The notes beneath the pieces are model-generated. The model saw nothing but the letters and a program-made list of their open reading frames with translations, ran no database searches and was not told where the DNA came from. Below are positions 26,216-34,865 of a stretch of DNA of 64,000 nucleotides, one piece after another. Each line of letters begins with the position of its first letter. The first letter of the stretch is position 1. The translations under genes and the position numbers were made by a program. Origin of the DNA: Psychromonas algarum (lineage in GTDB: Bacteria; Pseudomonadota; Gammaproteobacteria; Enterobacterales; Psychromonadaceae); NCBI RefSeq assembly GCF_004376845.1, contig NZ_SNUW01000010.1, positions 1-64,000 of the forward strand, in the 5' to 3' direction.

Positions 26216-28339
26216 ATGTCAATTTTTAAAACTCTCAAAGCATCCATCCATACTTATATGACAGAAGAGCAATGTGCTTTTGTAGAACGCGCATATCATT
26301 ATGCATACGCGGCACATGATGGTGTGAAAAGAGCGAGTGGCGAGCCTTATATAACGCATCCCGTGGCAGTTGCTGAAATCCTTGCAGACATGAAATTAGA
26401 TTATGAAGCCATTTCAGCTGCTTTAATGCATGATGTTTTAGAAGACACAGATACCACACATCAAGAATTATCCGATGCATTTACTCCGAGTGTTGCACAA
26501 CTGGTAGAAGGTGTAACCAAGCTCGATAAGTTTAATTTTGAAAATCGCGAACAAGCACAGGCAGAAAACATTCGAAAAATGTTAATTGCGATGTCAAAAG
26601 ACTTTCGCGTAATGCTAATTAAATTAGCCGACAGAGTGCATAACATGCGTACGTTAGACTCATTGCGTTTAGATAAACGTCAACGTATTGCACAAGAAAC
26701 CTTTGAAATATTTACTCCCATTGCCAACCAGCTTGGTTTACATCATTTAAAAAATGAACTGGAAGAATTGTCATTTAAAGCAAGAAATTCTGCTCGTTAT
26801 CATGTACTTAAAGATGCAATTACCAAAGCGAGAGGAAATAGAAAAGATTTTATACAAAGTATCTGTGATGAGATATCTACAAAATTAGACTCAATGTCTA
26901 TTGAAGCGCAAGTTCTTGGACGCGAAAAACATTTATATAGCTTGTATAGAAAAATGCGTAAAAAAGGCTGTCAATTTCACGATGTAATGGATGTGTATGC
27001 ATTTCGAATTATCGTAAAAGATCTCGATACCTGTTATCGCGTATTAGGGCAAATGCATCATCTTTACCAGCCTAAAATAGAGTATTTTGAAGATTATATT
27101 GCTTTACCTAAAAGTAATAGTTATCAATCTTTACATACCACGTTAATCACCCATCAGGGGGTTAATATTGAAATCCAGATCCGTACAGAAGATATGGATG
27201 CAGTCGCAAAATACGGTATTGCAGCCCACTGGAGTTACAAAGAAAGTGCACAAAGCTCTAATATTGCCGCACAGTTACAAACTCGTAACTGGTTCCAAGG
27301 TTTAACCGAGCAAGAAGATAGCAATACAAACTCAATTGTTTTATTAGAGAACATTAAACAAGAGTTAGGTAAAAACGATATTCATGTCTTAACCCCTCAG
27401 GGAAAAATTATCGTACTACCTGCTTTTGCAACGCCAGTTGATTTTGCTTATGCATTACATACAAAAATTGGCCACTGTTGTATTGGTGCGAAAGTAGATA
27501 ACGAATATTCGTTATTAAGCCAAAAGTTAGAAAGTGGGCAAACCATTGAAATTATTACCGGTAAAAAACAAAATCCAAGTCCTGAATGGTTAAATTTTGC
27601 AGCAACACATAGAGCAAGAAACAGTATTCGTAACTATCTTAAACAACTACCAGAATCAACAACAGTTCCATTGGGTAGACGCTTATTAAAACAGGCCTTA
27701 AATTCAACTAACTTAACGGATATTGCACAAGAAAATATTGATAAAGTTGTTGGTGATCATCACTTCGAAAACTTTAATCAACTGTTAAACGAAATTGGCA
27801 ACGGTAAATTATTAAGTATTGTTATTGCACGACGTTTACGCGGTAATGCCGATGAGTTAACAGAATCACAGCATAAGCAAAAAATACGACAGAGTGCTAT
27901 CAAAGGTGCAGAGGATATTATGATCTCCTATGCAAACTGTTGTAAGCCATTACCAGGTGATCCAATTGTTGCTCATACAAGTTCAGGTAAGGGTTTAGTT
28001 GTTCATGTGAAAAATTGTCACAATGTTGTTGGCTTTGAAAGTGAACTTGATAAGTATATTGCTGTCGAATGGGACATGAACTTTATGAATCAGTATGAGT
28101 ACTCAAGTGATCTGAATATTCAAATGGTAAACCATAAAGCCGGACTAGCAAAAATGTTTAATATTATTGCTAAGAGTAATGCTAATGTACTGGACTTGCG
28201 GACAACAGAAGTGAGCAATCAACTGTATTCAATTAATGTCACGTTAACAGTGATTAATAGAGTACACTTGTCGCGAATTATGCGTCAAATTAAGAAATTA
28301 CCAGGCATTAAAAGTGTTAAGCGTAGCAATAAGAAATAA
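26216..28339 (+). CDS. spoT: Bifunctional (p)ppGpp synthetase/hydrolase SpoT
   Basis: A 707-aa RelA/SpoT homologue controlling the stringent response. An intact HD hydrolase domain (THPVAVAEIL, then H72-D73 in LMHDVLED) marks SpoT rather than RelA. A synthetase domain follows (REKHLYSLYRKM, DVYAFRIIV near 245-265), then TGS (about 385-445, HVLTPQGKIIVLP), a helical region, a CC/zinc-finger-type segment with ANCCKPLPGDPI and a C-terminal ACT domain (about 640-700). In E. coli spoT sits with gmk-rpoZ-trmH; here it stands between nfo and a META lipoprotein, so the usual rpoZ context is missing. Confidence 0.95.
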   Translation: MSIFKTLKASIHTYMTEEQCAFVERAYHYAYAAHDGVKRASGEPYITHPVAVAEILADMKLDYEAISAALMHDVLEDTDTTHQELSDAFTPSVAQLVEGVTKLDKFNFENREQAQAENIRKMLIAMSKDFRVMLIKLADRVHNMRTLDSLRLDKRQRIAQETFEIFTPIANQLGLHHLKNELEELSFKARNSARYHVLKDAITKARGNRKDFIQSICDEISTKLDSMSIEAQVLGREKHLYSLYRKMRKKGCQFHDVMDVYAFRIIVKDLDTCYRVLGQMHHLYQPKIEYFEDYIALPKSNSYQSLHTTLITHQGVNIEIQIRTEDMDAVAKYGIAAHWSYKESAQSSNIAAQLQTRNWFQGLTEQEDSNTNSIVLLENIKQELGKNDIHVLTPQGKIIVLPAFATPVDFAYALHTKIGHCCIGAKVDNEYSLLSQKLESGQTIEIITGKKQNPSPEWLNFAATHRARNSIRNYLKQLPESTTVPLGRRLLKQALNSTNLTDIAQENIDKVVGDHHFENFNQLLNEIGNGKLLSIVIARRLRGNADELTESQHKQKIRQSAIKGAEDIMISYANCCKPLPGDPIVAHTSSGKGLVVHVKNCHNVVGFESELDKYIAVEWDMNFMNQYEYSSDLNIQMVNHKAGLAKMFNIIAKSNANVLDLRTTEVSNQLYSINVTLTVINRVHLSRIMRQIKKLPGIKSVKRSNKK

Positions 28340-28366
28340 ATATTTAAAATAATGGACTATACAACT

Positions 28367-28801
28367 ATGGCAAGCGTTAAAGCGGGCTTCCTGTTATTAA
28401 GCACAATAATATTAAGTGCTTGTACTTCAGATGCTCCAATTGAACCAAAACAAATAAAGGTTGAACAACTACAGCACAACTGGAAATTAACACATATTGA
28501 TAATATTCAATTGGCAGCAATAATTAATAGCACATTAAATATCACTGCAGATAATAAAAGTACGGGCAGCTTAGGATGCAATCATTTTTCAGGGACAGCT
28601 GAATTGAGTAATAACCAATTACAAATAGCTAAAATAATGAGTACTCGTAAGCTGTGTAGTAAGCTAGAAAATGATGTTGAAATGGATGTTAGCCAAGTAC
28701 TAAGTGACTGGACAAATATAATGATTGATGATGAAACACTTATATTAAGTAATCAAAAACATTCATTAACTTATCAACAGATTGATCAAGTTGCACAATA
28801 A
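28367..28801 (+). CDS. META domain lipoprotein (HslJ-like)
   Basis: A short exported lipoprotein: from Met at 28367, MASVKAGFLLLSTIILSAC ends in a lipobox LSAC at Cys19. The mature part is one META domain with the HNWKLTHID opening and the diagnostic GCNHFSG motif, as in HslJ, a heat-shock and novobiocin-resistance linked lipoprotein. An in-frame ATG at 28352 would add five residues. Starts shortly after the spoT stop and may be read through from it. Molecular role unknown. Confidence 0.85.
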   Translation: MASVKAGFLLLSTIILSACTSDAPIEPKQIKVEQLQHNWKLTHIDNIQLAAIINSTLNITADNKSTGSLGCNHFSGTAELSNNQLQIAKIMSTRKLCSKLENDVEMDVSQVLSDWTNIMIDDETLILSNQKHSLTYQQIDQVAQ

Positions 28802-28816
28802 AAATAATTAATAGAT

Positions 28817-30490
28817 TTATCCCGATTGGCTACGCGCCATGCCAACCAGTCGGGAAAAAAGTCTTTTTAATAATAAGGGCGTCAATTCCGCTCCTTGTGA
28901 CTCCACAGCTTCTGCAATCGCAATACCCAACCCTGGTTTAGAGTATTTATGTACCGCTTTATCAATAACCTTACTAACACTTAACCTATCTAAATCTTGT
29001 TTTGTATAATTAGCCGCTTTTAAATAAACATCTTCAAAACCATTTTCAAAAAATAAATGTTCAATATCATGTGCTGGCAAAACAGTAAGGCGACTGATTA
29101 AGGAATCATGCTCTCCTAACATATCCTTTACTCTACTTGCATATTTCTGACCCGCACTATCACCGTCAGTCAAGGTATGCCATTCAATATTCAGATCTTG
29201 AGCTAATTTAATAAGCGGTTTTAAACCACATTGTGCAAATTCAATAACCTGTATACCTTCCACAAGAAAGTGATAACCACATAATTGTGCTAATTCAGTT
29301 AATAACCAAGTTTCTGTTTCCCCTTCTACTAATAACCAAGAGCGAGCAAATAAACTTTGCGGACGATTCATACGTAAATGAAAAGCAATTCTTCTTAAAT
29401 CATTATTTGAATAATGGGTAATATTCATGGAATAACTTTTAATAATATCCGTTTGACGAACTAAGCGCTGAATTCGACTTAAAGGAAAAAAAGATAATAA
29501 TTGTGAAGAATTGGTACTCACCAATTTTTGCATTGGCAATAATGAAAAGAATCGCCAAGTGATTGCTAGATTAACAGGGTGTAAGTTATTTTCTGGCTCT
29601 TCTAATAATAATATTGGTGTCGCACCACGGCGGAAAAGATGCTCTCCACGCTCTTCCAAAAACTGGCCCAACACAAGTAGAAGCATTGCTCGATCAGTTT
29701 TATGGCCATCTTTTAATAAATCATTAAAGCGTGTTAAAGCATTAAATGAGAAGCTGTGATCTACATATCTTAGCTGTTTAGTATTCGGCTCACGATTCAC
29801 CTCTCCATAACGCTTCAATAGATAATGGTCAAAAAGGTAAGCTAAAGAATCACAACCATTTTTTAGCTCTAATTCTGACAACTGCTGAGATGAACTAGTT
29901 AAATGTTGAAAAATACGCTTAATACGCGCCTCTGAGCGTGCTCGTTGGCTATTAAGTAAATCACTTTCAGGACGGTACGCCTGTCCTGTATGGCTTTGTT
30001 CAAAGCCCATTCTTAAGACAGGGACAAAAGAAAGAAACTCATTAATTAACGTTTTTAGTATAGTTTGAGGGAAAATTTTTCGATGGCCACTTTCATCTAA
30101 AAAATGTCGATCTGTAAAAACATTACCAGCACTATCAACACTCCCATCGACTTGATAAATAATACTTTTTTTACGATCTGGCAACACAACCCAAGCATCA
30201 TTTATGCTTTTAAAATGACGCTGAGACGCTTCATTTTCATACTGCTCTTTAAACGTAAAAACAAGATAAATGTGATTGATAATAGGCAATTCAGAAACAG
30301 GAGGACGGTGAAAATCATCTAAATTAAAGTGGTAACTTTTTCTGGATCCAGATAGAAACAGAGAGAGCGCTTCAAATAAACTTGATTTCCCCCAACTATT
30401 CTCACCCAATAATGCACTCAGTTCATGCACATTAATAGATAAACGGTTAATTCCTCGAAAACCAACTACTTCAATATGATCCAGTCGCAT
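28817..30490 (-). CDS. ybjD: OLD-family ATP-dependent endonuclease, YbjD-like (DUF2813)
   Basis: A 557-aa protein with an SMC/ABC-type ATPase N-terminus (FRGINRLSINV, Walker A GENSWGKSSLFEAL near residues 29-42; signature and Walker B ILLLEEPENNLHP near 290) and a C-terminal TOPRIM nuclease domain beginning WLLVEGETETWLL with a later DGDSAGQ acidic motif. This is the class 1 OLD architecture as in E. coli YbjD. Family members are Mg-dependent nucleases; some OLD proteins act in phage defence, but YbjD's biological role is unsettled. TAGGAG precedes the ATG. No Gabija-type helicase partner is adjacent, so it is not a Gabija locus. Confidence 0.88.
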   Translation of the reverse strand: MRLDHIEVVGFRGINRLSINVHELSALLGENSWGKSSLFEALSLFLSGSRKSYHFNLDDFHRPPVSELPIINHIYLVFTFKEQYENEASQRHFKSINDAWVVLPDRKKSIIYQVDGSVDSAGNVFTDRHFLDESGHRKIFPQTILKTLINEFLSFVPVLRMGFEQSHTGQAYRPESDLLNSQRARSEARIKRIFQHLTSSSQQLSELELKNGCDSLAYLFDHYLLKRYGEVNREPNTKQLRYVDHSFSFNALTRFNDLLKDGHKTDRAMLLLVLGQFLEERGEHLFRRGATPILLLEEPENNLHPVNLAITWRFFSLLPMQKLVSTNSSQLLSFFPLSRIQRLVRQTDIIKSYSMNITHYSNNDLRRIAFHLRMNRPQSLFARSWLLVEGETETWLLTELAQLCGYHFLVEGIQVIEFAQCGLKPLIKLAQDLNIEWHTLTDGDSAGQKYASRVKDMLGEHDSLISRLTVLPAHDIEHLFFENGFEDVYLKAANYTKQDLDRLSVSKVIDKAVHKYSKPGLGIAIAEAVESQGAELTPLLLKRLFSRLVGMARSQSG

Positions 30491-30757
30491 AATGACTCCT
30501 AAATCAGGGGGATTATTATTAAAGCTATCAGATGTTTATGATAAAACAAGCAAGCAAAATAATAATTGTATATTAAATAAACAAATTGGTTACATATTAG
30601 CTTAAATTGATTTATACTTTCCTTGCAATAACCACAAAATAAAAGCGGATAAGGCTTTTATTTTTTAATCACAACAAATAGGATATTTTAGGTCGATTAA
30701 GGCCGATTAAAAATAAGGGCAACAGTTCTATTTGTTACAGCTTCAGAGGAACTAAAA

Positions 30758-31111
30758 ATGAGTAATTTATATGACCTGGATATTTTACCACCACAAAATA
30801 CCATCAATTTAATCGCTTCTTATAGTAAATACTTTGAACGAGAAAGTTTTAACTATCCACTGTTATTAGAAAAATTAAATGCCACGATGTTGAGCAGCCA
30901 TTTTATGGAAAAGCAGGATAATGCAGCATGGATGAATCACCAAGGTAGTGATTATATTGGTAACCCTAAGTTATTTGCACATGCACCCTTAACTTATTTG
31001 TGTGCATTCTTAAGTGAAGTGTTTAAACAACGCCAAGTTAAAGATATTGAAAAAAGAATCCCTCCTAAAATATTCAGAGCAGCTTTAAAGCGCCTGAATG
31101 AGTTTAAGTAA
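30758..31111 (+). CDS. Conserved-looking hypothetical protein, 117 aa
   Basis: I do not recognise this family. The protein begins MSNLYDLDILPPQNTINLIASYSKYF, is soluble, has no cysteine cluster or signal peptide, and seems mostly helical. A GAGGAAC Shine-Dalgarno precedes the ATG and a strong terminator follows, which supports a real single-gene unit. It is divergent from the YbjD-like nuclease gene across 267 bp. Nothing in the sequence suggests an enzymatic site. Confidence 0.75.
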   Translation: MSNLYDLDILPPQNTINLIASYSKYFERESFNYPLLLEKLNATMLSSHFMEKQDNAAWMNHQGSDYIGNPKLFAHAPLTYLCAFLSEVFKQRQVKDIEKRIPPKIFRAALKRLNEFK

Positions 31112-31137
31112 AAACACAGAATAACTAATACCTAATT

Positions 31138-31163
31138 AAGCTAACTTCGGTTAGCTTTTTTAT
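31138..31163 (+). terminator. Terminator of the 117-aa protein gene
   Basis: Stem AAGCTAAC/GTTAGCTT with a TTCG tetraloop followed by a T run. Confidence 0.9.
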
Positions 31164-31190
31164 TACCATTTACAGTACACTCAAGTTTTA

Positions 31191-31352
31191 ATACCAATCA
31201 CAGTAAATAGCTGATCTATTTTACTGATTAAAACAACCCACTTCTTTGTTATAAATTCCGTAAATGGACCAACCATTTATCTCAATTTACATCTCGAATT
31301 AAATTGTTTTTTCTACACAAAATTTAGATCATATAGTTAATGTAATTGGTAT
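31191..31352. repeat. MITE-like repeat, full copy
   Basis: A 162-bp non-coding element bounded by ATACCAAT and ATTGGTAT, with imperfect terminal repeats extending to about 16 bp (ATACCAATYACAKTAA). It is inverted relative to the copy at 63274 and similar along nearly its whole length, for example both contain ACTTCTTTGTTATAAATT and CAAAATTTAGATCA. It fills most of the 302-bp gap before the next gene. Confidence 0.85.
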
Positions 31353-31413
31353 AACTTCAGTTCCATTATGCAGAATTGAAATTATTTACTAAAAATGGTG
31401 ATTTAGAGAGTAT

Positions 31414-32376
31414 ATGGATTCATTAACACAGATAACTTTAGGGGCAAGTATTGCAGGTGCAGTTGCTATTAAACCCTTTGGTCGAAAGGTATTATTAACA
31501 GGTGCCATTTTAGGAACTTTACCTGATTTAGATGTTTTACTCAGTTACTCCACTGCCATTGATAACTTCACTTACCACCGAGGTTTTAGCCACTCTTTAT
31601 TTGTGCTAAGTGCACTGAGCATCTTACTGTATTACTTTATTTTATGGCTTAAACCACAGCTTTCTATGCATAAGAAAACATTGTTTTTAGTGATTTTTTT
31701 GCCTTTAGTCACTCACCCCTTATTAGATGCATTTACCAGTTACGGTACTCAGTTATGGTGGCCAATTGCAGTACAACCGACCTCTTGGTCAAGTATTTTC
31801 ATTATTGACCCGCTCTATACCTTACCTTTATTAATTGCAGTCATCGCACTTTGGTGCCACCAAACATCTAAAAAATGGCAAAAAGTAAATAGATTAATGT
31901 TATTAATAAGCTGCTTATATCTTGCTATAGGGCAGGCTCAAGTAATGTATTTAAAAGGAAAAGTAGCGCAAGATACATTGGCAAAAAATAGCCAAGTATT
32001 TTTATCTCCAACTCCTTTTAACACTTTTATTTGGCGCATAATAAGTTATCAAGATGACCTCTATTATGAAACATTTACTAATGTACTTGATCAGCAACCT
32101 TTGAAATGGAAAAAACTTACAACAGGGCGCACATTACTAAATGACTTTGATTCAAAGGAACTACAAAGATTAGAATGGTTTAGTGGTGGGTTATTATCAT
32201 TTGAAGAGAAAAATAAACATTTAATTGCAACAGATTTACGCATAGGTTTATCAAGTTATTATCCATTTTCTTTCAGTATCGCAAAACAAGAAAATCATTG
32301 GATTGCAATTCCCTCTAAAAAAGCACCACAAACAGAGGTTAAATTAGAAACAATATTAGAATCAATACGTTTATAG
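31414..32376 (+). CDS. YdjM-like membrane-bound metal-dependent hydrolase
   Basis: A 320-aa inner-membrane protein of the YdjM/DUF457 group. MDSLTQITLGASIAGAV starts the conserved N-terminus, GTLPDLDVLL and HRGFSHSLFV carry the conserved Asp and His metal ligands, and HPLLDAFTSYGTQ is the third signature. There are four or five hydrophobic segments in the first 180 residues and a soluble C-terminal domain of about 140 residues. The E. coli relative is LexA-regulated; I saw no LexA box here. Substrate unknown. Its stop overlaps that of convergent recQ by 6 bp. Confidence 0.85.
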   Translation: MDSLTQITLGASIAGAVAIKPFGRKVLLTGAILGTLPDLDVLLSYSTAIDNFTYHRGFSHSLFVLSALSILLYYFILWLKPQLSMHKKTLFLVIFLPLVTHPLLDAFTSYGTQLWWPIAVQPTSWSSIFIIDPLYTLPLLIAVIALWCHQTSKKWQKVNRLMLLISCLYLAIGQAQVMYLKGKVAQDTLAKNSQVFLSPTPFNTFIWRIISYQDDLYYETFTNVLDQQPLKWKKLTTGRTLLNDFDSKELQRLEWFSGGLLSFEEKNKHLIATDLRIGLSSYYPFSFSIAKQENHWIAIPSKKAPQTEVKLETILESIRL

Positions 32377-34185
32377 CTGATCAACATACTCTTTAATTTC
32401 AGCTAAAAAGTCTTCGCCGTATTTATCTAATTTGATATGGCCAACGCCTGTTATTGATAAAAATTGAGAGTCATTCGAGGGCATTAATTCGCTCATTTCC
32501 GATAAGGAAACATCACTAAAAATAACGTATGGAGGGAGGTTTTCTTGATCAGCAATTTGTTTACGTAAATGGCGTAATTTAGCAAATAATTTACTATCCG
32601 CATTCGCCACAACACTTCGACGTTTTTGTTTTGCCGTCGTTTTCACTAACTGCAATCTTGGTACTGCTAGCATTAAACTATTTTCAGATTTTAATACTGA
32701 ACGTGCAGCTTCTGTTAATTGTAGCGCAGAGCCTCGCGTTAAATTTTGCATCAATAACCCACAATGAATCAACTGCCTAGCAATACTAAACCAATGCTCT
32801 GTTGATTTATCTTTACCAATACCAAAGGTTGATAATTGATCATGTCCAAGACTTTTTACTCGAGCTGTTTGTGCGCCTCTTAATACTTCAACAACATGCG
32901 TAATACCAAAATGTTGCCCAGTACGATAAACACAAGATAGAATTTTTTGAGCATCCACTGTCGCATCATAGCTTTGCGGAGGATCTAAACAAATATCACA
33001 GTTGCCACAGGCTTGTGGGCTATATTCACCAAAATAGTTTAAAACAACTCGGCGACGACAAGTCTGTGCTTCGGCAAAAGCCACCATAGTATTTAATTTA
33101 TGTAACTCAATACGTAGCTGTTCTTGATTGGGATTTTTCTCTAATAAACTACGAATGCGTGCAGGATCAGCAGGATCATAAAACAACATGGCCTGAGCAG
33201 GTAAGCCATCACGTCCCGCTCGTCCTGTTTCTTGGTAATAAGACTCTATATTTTTAGGGATCTCATAATGCACCACAAAACGTACATTGGGTTTATCTAT
33301 CCCCATTCCAAAAGCAACCGTTGCAACAACAATCTCTACTTCATCTTTAATGAATAAGTCCTGCACATTTTGACGTTCTTCTAACGGTAAACCAGCATGA
33401 TAACAACGCGCATTTAAACCTTTAGCTGCTAACTTTTGGGCAATCTCTTCGGTACGTTTACGGCTAGTACAATAAATAATACCGCTTTCATCTTTATGCT
33501 GATCTAAGTAATTAAACAACTGAGATAAAGGACGATATTTTTCAATTAGCAGGTATTCAATATTAGGGCGATCAAAGCTGCGAATTTCTATTAAAGGATC
33601 AGTTAATTGTAAACGCTGTAAAATATCTTGTTGGGTTGCATGATCCGCAGTTGCTGTTAAAGCCACCAGTGGAATGCTTGGAAAATATTCTTTAAGATGA
33701 CCTAGCTGTGCATATTCAGGTCTAAAGTCATGCCCCCATGATGAAATACAATGCGCTTCATCAATGGCAAATAAATTTATGGGCAGATGCTGTAAGCGAA
33801 CAATAAAATCAGGGCGTAGTAAACGTTCAGGAGCAACATATAGCAGCTTTAACTCACCACGATGTAGGGAGTTAATAATGTTATTTTGTTCTTGATAAGA
33901 GAGACTAGAATTTAAATAAGCAGCGGCAATACCACAAGCTTGTAACGTATCCACTTGATCTTTCATTAACGAAATAAGTGGAGAGATGACAATACAGATA
34001 CCTTCTCTCACTAATGCGGGAATTTGAAAGCATAGGCTTTTTCCTCCACCGGTAGGCATAACAACTAATGCATCACGACCTGCAATTAATTCATTGATAA
34101 CCGTCTCTTGCCCATCTCGAAATTGCTTATAGCCAAATACATCAAATAAAACGGCATGTGCTGTATTAGTCATATTTGAGCTCAA
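32371..34185 (-). CDS. recQ: ATP-dependent DNA helicase RecQ
   Basis: A 3'-5' helicase of the RecF recombination and replication-repair pathways. In its 604 aa the helicase core has Walker A MPTGGGKSLCFQIP, DEAHCISSWGHDFRPEY and ATVAFGMGIDKPNVRFVVH with QETGRAGRDG. The RecQ-Ct zinc site Cys set is in CRRRVVLNYFGE...CGNCDIC, and the C-terminal HRDC domain covers about 525-600. All domains are intact. It lies 97 bp upstream-side from hemG and is likely its own unit or read through from the plsB-hemG run. Confidence 0.96.
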   Translation of the reverse strand: MSSNMTNTAHAVLFDVFGYKQFRDGQETVINELIAGRDALVVMPTGGGKSLCFQIPALVREGICIVISPLISLMKDQVDTLQACGIAAAYLNSSLSYQEQNNIINSLHRGELKLLYVAPERLLRPDFIVRLQHLPINLFAIDEAHCISSWGHDFRPEYAQLGHLKEYFPSIPLVALTATADHATQQDILQRLQLTDPLIEIRSFDRPNIEYLLIEKYRPLSQLFNYLDQHKDESGIIYCTSRKRTEEIAQKLAAKGLNARCYHAGLPLEERQNVQDLFIKDEVEIVVATVAFGMGIDKPNVRFVVHYEIPKNIESYYQETGRAGRDGLPAQAMLFYDPADPARIRSLLEKNPNQEQLRIELHKLNTMVAFAEAQTCRRRVVLNYFGEYSPQACGNCDICLDPPQSYDATVDAQKILSCVYRTGQHFGITHVVEVLRGAQTARVKSLGHDQLSTFGIGKDKSTEHWFSIARQLIHCGLLMQNLTRGSALQLTEAARSVLKSENSLMLAVPRLQLVKTTAKQKRRSVVANADSKLFAKLRHLRKQIADQENLPPYVIFSDVSLSEMSELMPSNDSQFLSITGVGHIKLDKYGEDFLAEIKEYVDQL

Positions 34186-34282
34186 AATATAGCAACCTAT
34201 TGGACGTCAGAGAGAATAAAGGGGCACGTATTGTAAATCAGTAAGCTGATTATTTCAGCCTAAATTTTTTATTTACAATAAA

Positions 34283-34816
34283 CTACAAATCATTAAATTT
34301 TTGACTGAACAGATCAACTTTCTGCCAATCAGTTAGCTCAATGTCTTTTGATTTATCAGTGCTACCGCCGGTCATTTTCATAATTAATTGAATAAGTAGG
34401 GTCTGCCACCAATTGTAACGTGAGTATAATAACGCTCCCGCAAATACAGCTTTAATATTTGGCTGCCATTGCGATATTTGGTCAAACTTTTTCATATAAG
34501 TATTGTTTGCTGGGTCTGCTTTTTCAGGTTTACGAGCCGTTAAACATACTAAAAAGAATGCATTCGGTAGCGCATCTAATTGTGCTTTATGTTCATTAAC
34601 AAACTGGATCATATTAGGGCGTAAATTACCATAACGAATAGAAGCACCAATCAATACTTTTTGATATTGAGAAAAATCGATAGTCGGCTTGTCATCGATA
34701 TTTATAACACTCAAATTATCAGTCGTAGCTAATTTTATACGATCTATAATTTTAATCGTTTGCCCTTCCACTGAAGAATAAAGTACTAATGTGTTTTTCT
34801 TGTTTTCATTATTCAT
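34283..34816 (-). CDS. hemG: Menaquinone-dependent protoporphyrinogen IX dehydrogenase HemG
   Basis: A 177-aa flavodoxin-like FMN enzyme that oxidises protoporphyrinogen IX to protoporphyrin IX, passing electrons to quinones. The FMN phosphate loop is LYSSVEGQTIKI near residue 12; IGASIRYGNLRP and VCLTARKPEKADP match HemG, including the long insert that separates it from flavodoxin. Last gene of the yigZ-trkH-hemG run, which has the same order in E. coli. menC/menE in this window supply menaquinone, its electron acceptor. Confidence 0.93.
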   Translation of the reverse strand: MNNENKKNTLVLYSSVEGQTIKIIDRIKLATTDNLSVINIDDKPTIDFSQYQKVLIGASIRYGNLRPNMIQFVNEHKAQLDALPNAFFLVCLTARKPEKADPANNTYMKKFDQISQWQPNIKAVFAGALLYSRYNWWQTLLIQLIMKMTGGSTDKSKDIELTDWQKVDLFSQKFNDL

Positions 34817-34865
34817 TACTTATTTGCCATCACTTTATTTATCATTGTTACTTAATAGGTTTTTA

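Noticed and set aside
28817-31111. Gabija-like or other two-gene defence system formed by the OLD nuclease and its neighbour
   Set aside because: The nuclease is YbjD/DUF2813-like and the neighbour lacks UvrD-type helicase motifs; there is no support beyond adjacency.
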